64,000 nt of DNA from Amaranthus tricolor (taxonomy: Eukaryota; Streptophyta; Magnoliopsida; Caryophyllales; Amaranthaceae), in the NCBI RefSeq assembly GCF_026212465.1, contig NC_080052.1, positions 32,077,826 to 32,141,825 on the forward strand. The letters are read 5' to 3'. Positions 12,783 through 23,738 of the stretch are shown in pieces. The notes beneath the pieces are model-generated. The model saw only the letters and a list, made by a program, of their open reading frames with translations, ran no database searches and had not been told where the DNA came from. The first letter of the stretch is position 1. Each line of letters begins with the position of its first letter. The translations under genes and the position numbers were made by a program.

Positions 12783-12971
12783 TCATTTTTGTTTTAATAT
12801 TATATTTAATTTATTTTTTCTAATAATAATAATAATTATTATTATTATTAGTATAAATAAGAAATTTTAAGGGGTGGCAAAGTTGTAATTTTTTAAAGTC
12901 CAAAGGCAAATTCGTAATTTTATTTAGGGGTGGCGATAAAATAAAAAGAATAGCGATGTTTAAGAATTGGG
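12317..12971. mobile_element. Foldback element E1 (TIR, (ATT)n arms, CG-rich hairpin head)
   Basis: Left arm 'ttcgccacctcttttcattt' at 12331 and the reverse complement of 12930-12957 match for roughly 100 bp, including 'atttgcc(c/t)' and 'aaaattacaactttgcca' segments. The arms continue as TAA/ATT trinucleotide repeats. The centre (about 12548-12590) is a small hairpin, aaccgcg against cgcggtt. No target duplication found. Terminal 100 bp are shared with E2 (13237-14357). It begins about 330 bp upstream of the PER19 ATG. Confidence 0.75.
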
Positions 12972-13357
12972 TAAACATTTTACATTACATTACGTTACCT
13001 CAATGCCATTAAGTGATCTCCCAATTAAGAGCTCTGGGTGAAATATACATTATGGGCCCTAATGGTATATGTTTGTCAAATTGTCATTTTATTTTACTTG
13101 GTATTACCAACTTCTCCGGTTATCCAAACTCAATAAAATCAAAAAATTTCTAGCAACTCAAACCTGGCCTGTAACTGGTATTGCCAAGTATTCCACGTGA
13201 CAAACTATTCCTGACAGCAGCAAACTCGTAAAATACCCTAATCCTTAAAGTTCACCACCTCTTTTCATTTTTTCGCCACCCCCTCCCCTTAAAATTACGT
13301 ATTTGCCCCTGTAGTTTAAAAAATTACAAAAATACCACTCCTTACAAATTTCTTATT

Positions 13358-13398
<41 letters not shown>

Positions 13399-13542
13399 CA
13401 ATAATAAAATTAAATAATAATAATAAATAAAATTAATAATAATAATAACAGTAGTAGTAATAATAATAATAATAATAATAATAAAAACAACAATAATAAA
13501 ATTAAATAATAATAATTATTATTCAAAAAAAAAAAAAAAAAG

Positions 13543-13672
13543 TTGAGTCGCCCAAAATTAGGCGACTGAACCATGGTCGAGTCGCCCAGATCTGGGCGAC
13601 TAGACCATGGTGGAGTCGCCCAAAATTGGGCGACTGAACCATGGTCCAGTCGCCCAATTTTGGGCGACTCAA
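13543..13672. repeat. Palindromic module cluster, left arm (4 modules)
   Basis: Four ~24-nt palindromes of the form AGTCGCCCA-(AAATT/GATCT/ATTTT)-GGGCGACT are separated by ~10-nt spacers each containing the palindrome CCATGG; period 34-35 bp. Confidence 0.95.
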
Positions 13673-13733
13673 TTTTTTTTTTTTTTTTCTTTTTGGAAAA
13701 TAATAATAATAATAATAATTTATAGATTAATGT

Positions 13734-13807
13734 GGTTTATTAGCTCAGTTGGTTAGAGCGTTGTACTATTAACGTGAAGGTCACAAGTTTGAGACCTGAA
13801 CAAGCCA
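13734..13807 (+). repeat. tRNA-Ile-like sequence, degenerate (left arm)
   Basis: 74 nt with an intact D-arm/A-box ('tagctcagttggttagagc' with a 1-nt offset), a 7-nt loop CTATTAA with ATT at the anticodon position, 'aaggtc' variable region and a decayed T-arm ('agtttgagacct'). Acceptor stem pairs 6 of 7 (one A-C). The anticodon stem is weak (three wobbles and one mismatch). It resembles plant tRNA-Ile(AAU) as I remember it. Not a credible functional tRNA. Confidence 0.7.
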
Positions 13808-13869
13808 TTATTTAATAATTATTAATTTTTTATTATAAATATGATAAAAAATTAATAATTATTAAATAA

Positions 13870-13943
13870 TGGCTTGTGCAGGTCTCGAACCTGTGACCTT
13901 CACGTTAATAGTACAACGCTCTAACCAACTGAGCTAATAGACC
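13870..13943 (-). repeat. tRNA-Ile-like sequence, inverted copy (right arm)
   Basis: Mirror copy of 13734-13807 on the opposite strand. It has the same anticodon loop but a better T-arm with an intact B-box, ggttcgagacc, so both internal Pol III promoter boxes look usable. Acceptor GGTCTAT pairs imperfectly with ACAAGCC. Functional decoding is unlikely; Pol III transcription is possible. Confidence 0.7.
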
Positions 13944-13977
13944 ACATTAATCTATAAATTATTATTATTAGTATTAA

Positions 13978-14014
<37 letters not shown>

Positions 14015-14037
14015 TTCCAAAAAAGAAAAAAAAAAAA

Positions 14038-14133
14038 TTGAGTCGCCCAAAATTGGGCGACTGAACCATGGTCGAGTTGCCCAGATCTGGGCGACTCGAC
14101 CATGGTTCAGTCGCCCAATTTTGGGCGACTCAA
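14038..14133. repeat. Palindromic module cluster, right arm (3 modules)
   Basis: Three 24-nt palindromes with CCATGG spacers; the whole 96-bp block is itself a near-perfect palindrome centred on AGATCT. Confidence 0.95.
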
Positions 14134-14185
14134 TTTTTTTTTTTTTTTTTTGAATAATAATTATTATTTAATTTTATTATTGTTG

Positions 14186-14234
<49 letters not shown>

Positions 14235-14365
14235 CATAAATAAAAAATTTGAAATGAGTGGCAAAATTGTAATTTTTAAAAAATTAGGGGCAAATTCGTA
14301 ATTTCATTTGGAGGGGTGGCGAAAAAATGAAAAAGATGGCGAAGTTTAGCAACACCCTAAAATAC

Positions 14366-14800
14366 GGTACTCTCTGAAACTAAAGTAAGCCTAATCTCAA
14401 ATTCTAAAAGATTCCATATATTTAAAAAGACATTCAAAACCATATTTCATATTATAATTTATAATGTGCAAAAGAAAGGATTCACTTCTTAAATGTCGAA
14501 TTAATTCGCTGCATTGAAGCCATTACTAATAATTTGGACCAAAAATAGGAAAAATCAAAAAAGAATTAGCAACTTTCCTAAACCTTCTAAAAACTCAAAT
14601 AGAAGAGCGAACAGAAGGGATGAAAGATTCCCATCAATTAGTAATTAATAAAATCTTGAAAAGTCACAACTTAGGAATTGTAATTTGCCGTCTCACATCT
14701 TACGTTTTGAGTTACTGCAAGTATTCGACCAACATACTGATTTTGCCATTTTTCAAATGTGAACAGTTCATAGCCGATGTTTCTCACTTTGGCCCTTTCA
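14366..14800. other. Intergenic, nothing recognised
   Basis: Low-complexity AT-rich sequence without coding potential or repeat termini. Confidence 0.4.
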
Positions 14801-14804
14801 GCTA

Positions 14805-14965
14805 CTAGGCTCTGGGCGATTGCATTTCAGGCCTACCCCATGGTCAGCTTTGATGGTAGGGTTTGGGGGGTCGAATGTACGCAACTTTACCCTTATTTTT
14901 TATAACACTGACAAAGAGATTATTTTCGATTAACTCTTGATAGCAACAATATTAGACTATAATTG
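14805..14965 (-). mobile_element. SINE-like 3' region
   Basis: Read on the minus strand: 'aatctctttgtcagtg', 'gggtaaagttgcgtacat', 'cgaccccccaaaccctacc'. This order (GGGTAAGG-TGCGTACA-GACCCCCCAAACCC) is the tail of a widespread plant SINE type (Au-like) as I recall it. The tRNA-related head is not recognisable. Confidence 0.5.
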
Positions 14966-15881
14966 TCACCTTATTAATTCAAATCAAATCTAATACATCT
15001 AGCATGAGTATCCAGGTTATTTTGTTAAGAAAAATTGTACAAATAAGCTAGAGTTTCATCAAACTCACTATAATTCTCTTATATTGAATTTCATTAATAG
15101 GGTTTACAATTTAGTATCACAAGTATCAACATTATACCGATGATGCCTGAAACAAACAAAGTAATTCTCCACTCCAACAACATTGTCCAAAACCTGATTA
15201 CAAGCGAATAATTTGTAATCTAAAACCAAAATAATAAAAAAAAAAAAAACTCGTGACTTCACAAAGTTAATGATAACAATTTACAAGTTACAACCCATTC
15301 TATTCAAAAACATGCTTTCAAAAATCATAGATCTTCCTACACAGTAAAAATCTAGTTGAGAGGTAACTCCATAGCTCTAGGGTTATGAAGCTAGCCGTTA
15401 TCTAAAAGGCATTTCACTTCAAAAAACAGAAATGCGTCAATCAAGATCTCAGTGACCCATAAACTACACTATTGTCTATGATAAGCCTAGAGCCCAATCC
15501 ATTGACCTATAAACCAAATCACAATCATCCGTAATTTTTCCTTTTCTAAACTTTATAATTCACAACAATTAAATAGCATTTTAAAAAGAGGTCGCTAATT
15601 ACTCATCTTGATATCCAGATATCGAGTATCAATTGTCAATAACTCAACATACTCAATCCTTAATAGAGGTCCACTCCACTAGAAGACAAGAATTACTAAT
15701 AAACTTATCCTATTACATATTTTCCCAATGTTAACTCATTTGACAACCGTTAACCCTATAGAGCCAAAATCAATCCATAGAATGACTTATTACTAATCAA
15801 TTTAAATCATCTTCCTACATGATAAAATCTCAAATCTACACCAAAATAATTATTTTAATTAGAAAAACAAACCAACTACTT

Positions 15882-16014
15882 TTGTAAGAGACCGTCTCTC
15901 AAAGAAACGACCTCAAAACAAAAAGTTCACATTCTTAGTTTTTCTTTAATTTGTATCAACTGGTTATTTAGCCATATATCAAATGCGTCTCTCGGAAAGA
16001 CCGTCTCTGACAAC
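15882..16014. mobile_element. Small MITE with GAGAC(C/G)GTCT termini
   Basis: Left end TTGTAAGAGACCGTCTCTC and the reverse complement of the right end TTGTCAGAGACGGTCTTTC are imperfect inverted repeats about 133 bp apart. No clear target duplication. Confidence 0.5.
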
Positions 16015-16430
16015 AATTGTTAAAACTAATTAGTAAATCAATAATTTTTTCAAATATCCATATAAAATACCAAAATTTCCACCAAAAGAATAAATTAAAA
16101 AAGGGACTCGTAGGAGAGAACCTGGACATTACAAACGGAAAAAAAATGTTCTCATACCCAGATTTCTTGGAATAAAGAAAAAAGATGGTGATGATTTGGT
16201 CATGAAAAGTTAGACTTGATGGTATGATTTTTTAATTTGTAATGCATTGAATATGACAAACGGTGGAATCAGCTTATGATGATGGTTTGGACGATGGTGA
16301 ACGGGAATTCGAAGGGGGAATATGGTTTATCATTGTGAAAGGATTTGGACCCTCAAAAAACATAGCACAACAATAGAGTTTAAACAAAAGCAAAAAACAT
16401 AAAAGCAAGAACACAACAAATTTTAATGGT

Positions 16431-16580
16431 GTACCTTAGGTACCTCCCTTCTAAATTGTGTTATATATTTTTTTAATGATTCAAGAATATAATAAAGACA
16501 TCACTCACAGAGATAAACTCACTCTTTACAGCTCTAAAAACTCCAAAAAAAATTTAATAGCACCTTAGGTACCTCCCCTT
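16431..16580. repeat. Duplicated ACCTTAGGTACCTCCC motif
   Basis: 'taccttaggtacctcccttc' at about 16434 and 'caccttaggtacctcccctt' at 16561 are 127 bp apart in direct orientation. Possibly LTR or MITE debris; not classified. The rest of 16015-17370 shows nothing recognisable. Confidence 0.4.
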
Positions 16581-17369
16581 AATGTATTAATATACCCATT
16601 ATCAACCTAATCTGCACACAACAGCAGTCAGCAGCAAGTTTTCGGAAAACCTATAACCTGCCATACACCACAACACCCACCAAACTTGAAGATGACTACC
16701 TCACTGCTGCCACCATAAACTTTTCGGCTTCCCACTACCACCGCTCTGGATCAATACTGCCCAAACCTATCGTTTTTTGTGGAATTCATGAAAAAAAGGT
16801 TTTTTATTATACTTTTAAATTGCTACTTAAGTATTTTAATTATCAACCTTGTTTAAATGACTATCATGTAAATTTAATTACTCATCAGTTAACATTTGTG
16901 TAATTTTTACTTTGATTAAAAATCTTAATCTCTATAAGTCTAAACTTGGTTTGTTATCATGTGTTCTTTATATTATATGATATGATTATATAATAATAAA
17001 TTACTAATGATTGATCGATTTTAATTGATAAACAATAAATATTTTCATTCATGGAAAAGTAGTTCAAAAGAAAAGCATTTTCATAAGAACTATCTTTTTC
17101 ACATCAACAAGTAGAAGAAACTAATGTCACAAATAATCCCGAAAGAGTTGATGGTTCATCAAATCCAAAGAAGTCTTGGCAAAGTAAAGTCAAGAAATCA
17201 AAATGAAATACGAAGAGCTTATCTTATGATAGTTGAATTATGTATTTGTAATTGGATTATGTGTGAATCTAGTAATAGATTGTGATTGTTGAGTATGATA
17301 AACGCAATCTTGTCCCAAGTGTTTTGAATAGTGAGGATATGCCTATGGGTCTTAATCATACACATGTTG

Positions 17370-19062
17370 CTTTGATCCATAAAGTAAAAAACTGATAATT
17401 TGAAAGACCTTATACCAATTAGTCTTTATGTGTCTTACACATTGATTTCTAAGTGTCTTTCGAAATAACTCTAGGGTATCATGCCTAACAATCAAAGTAC
17501 ATTTGTTCCAAGTAGACTCATCACATCACAGACAATGTTATCCTTGTATCTGAAAGTCTTAATTGCATAAGTCATAGTACTAATAAGAAAAGGGGTATAA
17601 TGGCTATAATTGGATATGAGCAAAGCATACAACATGATTGAATGGGACTTTTTGGAGAGTGTCACGGTCACTATTTTGGTTCTCTTCAAATTGGATTTCA
17701 AAAGTGATGAAATGTGTGACCATTAATTCTTACTCTTTTCTTGTAAATGGTCAACCAACTTGATGAGCTTTATCCTGAAAAAGGTTTTCGTCAACAAGAC
17801 CTTTTGTATCCGTATCTCTTATTTGTGCTGAAGATCTAGGTCCTTTGATCAAGAAAGCACATAATTTGAAGTTGTTGCAAGGAAACTTTGTTATTCGGAA
17901 TGCTCCCATTATTACTCACCTATCTTTGTTGATCATAACATTATCTTCACAAGAGTTACTGAACGAGAAGCAGAGGCTAAGATGAATATTTTGCATACTA
18001 ATGGGCACCTCTCACGATAAAAGATCAACAGGGACAAATGTGAAGTTAATATAGCAAAGCCTTGGAGGATTAGGCAAAGAGACGCAACAAAAATGTCCTA
18101 AGCTTGAAGGAGGTATCGTCTCATGAAAAATATTATACCAACACTTTTTAGTAGATCCAAAAAACTTTGTTTCACTAGTTTTAAAAATAGGCTATGGAAA
18201 AAGTTTCAAGGATAGAAAGAGAAGCTCCTATCAAAGGCGGGAAAGAAGAGATCTTATTATGAGTTGCACAAGTTATTCCAAATTTTTACATAAGCTGCTA
18301 TAAACTCCCTATTAACTTTTGCAATGATGTTGAGTGAATCATAATTAATTTTTGGTGGGGCAATTCCAGTTTCGATAAGGTGATGAATTGGAAAACTTGA
18401 AGTACGTTGTGCCGACCAAAAGAGGAAAGAGGTATGGGTTTTAACGATCTAGAGAAATTCATCACAGCCTTGCTAGCAAAGCAATTTTGGAGTTTTTATT
18501 GTTTTCCAAATTTGATCCTTGCTAAAGTCGCGAAAGCAAGCTACTTTCCTCATTCGTCAATTTGGGAAGCAAAATTCAGCTTTCAACCCAAGTTATGTAT
18601 AAAGAAGCAATTAGAGTTCGAAATCACTGGTTGAGAATGGAGTTTTCTGGATTGGAGAATAGGAGATGGAAAAACAACTCCCTTATGGAGAAAGGCTTGG
18701 TTAGGTGGGGAAGGGACACCTTAAAAAAAAAATTTTTTAAAAGGATGTAAAATTAGAGGTTTTTATTAATATTAGAACGAGGGAATGGTGAAAAAAGTTG
18801 ATTGATGATGTATTCTTCCCAATTGACACGTATAAATACTTAAAAGTTTCAATATGCATTGCAAAGATGAATGATGAGGGATGTTGTATTATGATCAAGT
18901 ATGGAGTTTTTCGTGTAAGGGATGCTTATTTGCAAAGGCATAGCCTCGGCCCTTGAGCTCTTCTGGGATATACTCAATGCTTATTTACAATATGAAATTG
19001 ATTGTGGAAACTCAATGTTCCAAAAGATTAAATGTTTTCTTTATCGTGCTAGTCGGGATATA
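17370..19062 (+). mobile_element. Decayed L1-type LINE (reverse transcriptase to zf-RVT)
   Basis: Broken frames give the RT motifs in order: 'FVPSRLITSQ' (about 17500), 'DMSKAYNMIEWDFLESV' (17615-17665), 'PEKGFRQQDLLYPYLLFLC' (about 17775-17830), a 'DDNIIFTRV'-like active-site region near 17930, 'RGMGFNDLEKFITALLAKQF' (18428-18487), 'AKASYFPHSSIWEAKFSF' and the zf-RVT start 'FQKIKCFLYRASRDIF' ending at the MITE at 19063. Stops and frameshifts throughout. 5' end and endonuclease not identified. Confidence 0.8.
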
Positions 19063-19465
19063 TTCCCTCCGTTCCCTTTTAAAGTTCCCGCAAAGAATGT
19101 TTACGGAAATTAGGAAAAATAAAATCTTTTAAATAGTAAATATATTATTTTATTGAATAATAAATTTGATGGAGGGAAAATAGGAACCATAAACACTAAA
19201 AAAATATTAAAATGAAGTTAGTGGAAAAAACATGAGAACCACAACTAATAAAAAATATTTTTATAAAGTTTGCAGAAAACATGTGGGGACCATAAGGATT
19301 AAGAAATATAAAAATGTTAAAATGAAGTTATTAAAATATTAAAATAAGGATAAATAAGGTTATTTTTATTCAAAATTTATAATATAAATAAAAAAATTCT
19401 TTATGAGAATAAAAAATAGAACACCCAAAATAGCAAATGAGAACTTCTTTAAGAAACGGAGGGAG
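19063..19465. mobile_element. Stowaway MITE, 403 bp, inserted in the LINE
   Basis: Ends TTCCCTCCGTTCCCTTTTAA and ...AAACGGAGGGAG, TA on both sides (19061-19062, 19466-19467). It interrupts the LINE zf-RVT codons. Confidence 0.85.
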
Positions 19466-19467
19466 TA

Positions 19468-22019
19468 ACTCCAAATTGTCCCAACCTTATTCCTGACCTT
19501 TGAAATTGTCCTCTAACAGCCCGCAACTTAAGCTTAATATTGTATTGAGCTGCTACTTAGATAATAAAATCAACAACTCAACTGACTATATTATCATCTA
19601 AATCATGGTATAAAAACAAGGTTGCATCATCGTATTACAACTGTATTAAAAAAGTTTTTTAGTTTATTTTGGCGAAATTATCCATATTGACCGTAATATC
19701 CGTTTCGCGACCTTAACCGAAACTAAATTGTTGCACTATGATCTAAACAAACATTTAAATATTTAACTATTAGAATTTAAAATATATTTAAAACGCTACA
19801 TTACTTATGATATATTAAATAAATTTCAAGAGTTTGAGATAATTTTTAGTATATAAATTTTGTGCAGAAAATCCGGTAATGTTACTTTGTAAATCGAATA
19901 ATCCAAAAAATATTTAGTTAAGAGTAACATGTAAAATTTAAAACAAAACATCTAAACATCCTCAATCATTGGCATCATCCCGGGCATTCAACGCCATCAT
20001 CAACTCATATAGTGGATTCTTCCAATCAAACCATCAAAATAAATACTTGAATTTTACCTAACTTACATTCATTTATAATTCTAAAAGAAGTCAATTTGTT
20101 GATCACGAGCCGTTGACCTTTAAGTTTAATTGTTGCTAACTTCATCAAACACATAATCAACCCTCACAACAGAAAAGATTCAAAAAACAAAATTACAAAG
20201 TCAGCTTACGCTGAATACACCTTTCATATAGCTTAATATTTAGTAGAAACATTGATAAGATGTTTACTTCATTTGATTTCATAGTCTCAAATACAATCCT
20301 AAATAACTAATTAATGTCTTATTAATATCTTAACTCCTCTCGCAATTAGTTGTAGAGGTCTCAGCTATAGCGCTCAAGCGTGCCTAAGCGTGCCAGACCA
20401 ATCGCTAGGTCATGTCCGCATATTGCCTGGGGAACTTCACCAAAAAAGTTTGGATGATTGAAATAATAAAGTTAACACGTCCTATGCAATACTGATTTCG
20501 GACTTTTTTTATTCTTTTGCAAAATTCTTTGCTTTCTTGTAATTTTCTACATTTATTAATGAATTTTAGTCATGGCTTAAGGATAGCATTCACTTCCTTG
20601 AGTTTTTTATTCATGACTTCAATTCAAGATAGATTGTTCTTTGACAATAATGTTTTATGCTTGATTGCATTCTTTTCATATTCAATCTTCACTATTTAAA
20701 TATGTTATGCGTTCTTGTTATCAAGCATCAATATTTCCTCATTCTTGATTCCATATTCTTTTATTCTCTGCCATTTTTAATATTCAATCAATAATATCAA
20801 AATAAATTCTTAAGAACAAAATACTCATTTTCTTTAATCATTTATTTACTCAATTTGAACTTCAAATCACTTCACAACATATAATCAACATATCCTTCAT
20901 AATTCATAAGTAATTTACAGCTAAAAGAATTACATAGCCACACTCACACAAACATGATCAATTTTATTTTCTAAATCAATTAGACCGTTAGACGATATGA
21001 ATAAGTTTACATGATGCTAATATATGGTCGTACAATCATATTTCATATTCAAAATCTTAAACTGGGACTACAACATTATAGATATTCTAACTTCAAAATC
21101 AAATTCTCACAATACTAAACTCATAATCAACTAGTAATAGAACTTCAAATCACCTTTCTTTATCAAATTCAAAATCAAACTTATATCACCAAATTCAAGC
21201 CAAACGCCTATTACACCAAAAATGAGCTTATAATATACGATTCATACTCATTAATTCCAACTATAATCCATAGACGATCATAATATTAGATTTCATTGCT
21301 AAATCACAAACTAACTCCAATTTTCCCAATAAGATCAAAGTGAACCCAATTCCATAATTTAATACATAAGCTACATTCTTAACTCATTCAATTAAAAAAG
21401 TCCACAACCGATATATCGATACAATCTCTTCTTCAAACTCGTGTTCTCATCCTTGAGTCATATAACTCATCAAAATACCAATCTCCTATTTAAACTCATG
21501 CTCAAATTCTCTATTCAAATAAATGCAATCAAAGTTCAAATTATGTTCTAAACTAATCAAATTTTCCAATTGAAATAAATTTATCCAATACCAAATCATA
21601 TTTAAACTTGTCTTTATATTCTCAACTTCATAATCAATCCATTAAGTTCCAATCAAACCTATCCCAATTCAAGATACCATTGGTAGAAGTTTTCTTTACT
21701 TCAATCCATAACAAACAGAGCATATAGGAATATCACCAAAATTCCATTCACATGTAATTCCAATTCATGTAAGTATATACAACCTATATTAGCAAAAATA
21801 ATTCCTCTTGAATTTCATTAATTTCTTAGTCTGATTCAAAAACAAACCAAAATTTAAAATTTAATCAACATCATTATTATGGACCCCAAAATTAATAACT
21901 ATTTACCTAATTCGATGAAATTCAAGAAAAATTCAACGATGGAAACATCTGAATTAACTTATCTAAGATTTATTTCAACATTTGAAATTATTTTGAATGG
22001 GACTGTACCCTGAAATTGA
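19468..22019. other. Long gene-free stretch
   Basis: AT-rich, repeatedly stopped in all frames, with many 'ttcaaatc/attcaa' words but no domain, LTR or TIR that I can recognise. A CG-richer patch at 20355-20430 ('gcgctcaagcgtgcctaagc') looks like an interspersed-repeat fragment. Confidence 0.4.
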
Positions 22020-22088
22020 AAAAGAGAGAGAGCGAGAGAGAGAGAGAGATGGATGAAGAGCAACTCTGTCTGCCGTTGTTTACGGGTC

Positions 22089-22145
22089 AAATGGCAAATG
22101 GCAAATGGCAAATGGCAAATGGCAAATGGCAAATGGCAAATGGCA
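22089..22145. repeat. AAATGGC minisatellite (about 8 units)
   Basis: Seven-base unit repeated head to tail; a GA-rich microsatellite (22022-22049) precedes it. Confidence 0.95.
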
Positions 22146-22660
22146 AGCAAGGGGAGAATGACATCATCCATGTAGTAATACTAGTAAACCCTAACCTAGA
22201 CTATTATTAGGCAAATTGAAAGAATAACCAATGGTCATCAAAATCAGATCAGTATGGGTATTGAAATTGTTGCAATGATATAAAGAGTCAAAAGAACAGT
22301 GAGACAAGGGAATTAGAAAGAAACAGTACCAGCAATAGATGAAGAACCACAAGTTATGTTGATTGTTGAATAACAAATGAAGAAACCAATTTCTTCATCA
22401 CCATCAAAAGTCAATGATGGAGACTTGAATTTCTTCCTTTAGAAAGCCATGGACCGGTTTCATCTTTTTGGGACAGTTTAGGAGGCGAATGAAAGAGGAC
22501 GGCAAGGATATCTGTGTTGGTGGTGGTGGTGACAGCGGCTGGAAGAGAAGGCGGCGACAGCAAGGGGTAACTGATAAAGACGGCAAGGATATCATCGATA
22601 TGTGTTAAATAAGATGATCGCGATATACTATTTATATATTAAAACGATGATCGCGATATA

Positions 22661-22980
22661 CTTTCTCTGTTCTATAATATTCGCTACATTTTTTATTTTT
22701 GGCAATTTCATATTACTTGTTACATTTTCGTTTCTAGTAATAAAACAATTATTTAAAGTTCTGTCTACTCCTATTTTTATCCTACTCTATACTCTATAAT
22801 AAAATACTATCCTATACTCTATAAAGTAACCTAACAACTTATTTTTCCTTTTTCTTTTTCAATTAACAATAATAAAATACTATACTCTATAAAGTAAACA
22901 ATCAGCTACAGTGTAGGTCAATCACTTTTCTTAATTTCCGTGCCTATGTAAATATAGCAATAATATCAAAACGGAGGAAG
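22661..22980. mobile_element. Stowaway-like MITE, 320 bp
   Basis: Ends CTTTCTCTGTTCTATAATAT and ...TATCAAAACGGAGGAAG are imperfect inverted repeats with TA on both sides. The flank 'tactatttatatattaaaa' occurs on both sides (22626 and 22981). Confidence 0.75.
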
Positions 22981-23738
22981 TACTATTTATATATTAAAAT
23001 GATGGCAATTCACAATATTAAGAAAATTTAAAAGAATATATTTTATTGTGATATACTATTTATATATTAAGGAATAAGTTAATTTTAATTTTAATAAGAA
23101 TTATTTTATATAGTAAATCAATATAAGAATGACATATATATTTTTACATTCTTTTTATTAGATCGTATATAATATGATAATTTACAATGAATTTATATAC
23201 TTATGAATCGTGCTTGTTACAACATGAGGATAATATCATTCACCTCATACGAAACTGCATTTAGGTTTAAAGAGTTTTAAAAATGCACAACTATAGAGCC
23301 CCTAACTGTAGCCTCACCGATTTTAGAAAATGGTTCTCATTTGTTGTCGAGTCATCGCATGAAAATAAACGTGAGAAAGTAGGAATATTGATATAGGTAA
23401 TAATCCACCAAATACATAACAATTTTAATCAAACTAAAATTATATAGAAAAAGTCACAATCATTATAAAATAGATTTAACATTAAAGTTTTCTTTCGATC
23501 ACATCGCTGTTTAATACAGTCTCCTTCAAAAAATCTTTAGATCTTGTGTAGCTTTGAAATTGAGATAAGTTTAATAACATTAATTGTATAATATAACTGA
23601 CACTTGTGATGATGTCATGTACCTTTTACCATCAAATTGAAAACAAGACTCTAAACTATCACCATGATAGACTTTAAAATCGAATATATGGGTAGATAAT
23701 AGATTCAATCCAATAAATGGATAAAGTAACTCTATAAT

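Larger units (their letters stand above)
13229..14365. mobile_element. Foldback element E2, 1.1 kb near-palindrome with 8-bp TSD
   Basis: TAAAATAC occurs perfectly at 13229-13236 and 14358-14365. Between them the sequence is an inverted repeat centred near 13838. Each arm reads inward: TIR ('ttcaccacctcttttcat' left; 'ttcgccatctttttcat' in the right arm's complement), 'atttgcccct', (AAT)n, an A/T tract, a cluster of GAGTCGCCC palindromes, a T/A tract, (AAT)n, and a 74-nt tRNA-like sequence. The left arm has four palindrome modules and the right three. No transposase is encoded. The 8-bp TSD suggests hAT-type insertion, but a Mutator-like origin with an imperfect 9-bp TSD is possible. Confidence 0.85.

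Noticed and set aside
13543..13672. CRISPR-like look of regularly spaced palindromic repeats
   Set aside because: Plant nuclear context, and the 10-nt spacers are themselves conserved (CCATGG) rather than unique; no cas genes.
13734..13943. Functional tRNA genes
   Set aside because: Anticodon stem has a mismatch and three wobbles, acceptor stems are imperfect, and the sequences sit in arms of a foldback element.
21959..22210. ORFs with repeated ICHLPFA / ANGKWQM
   Set aside because: Translation of the AAATGGC minisatellite.
22404..22595. 63-residue minus-strand ORF with a proline stretch as a possible first exon
   Set aside because: No signal or domain, no downstream exon; low support.
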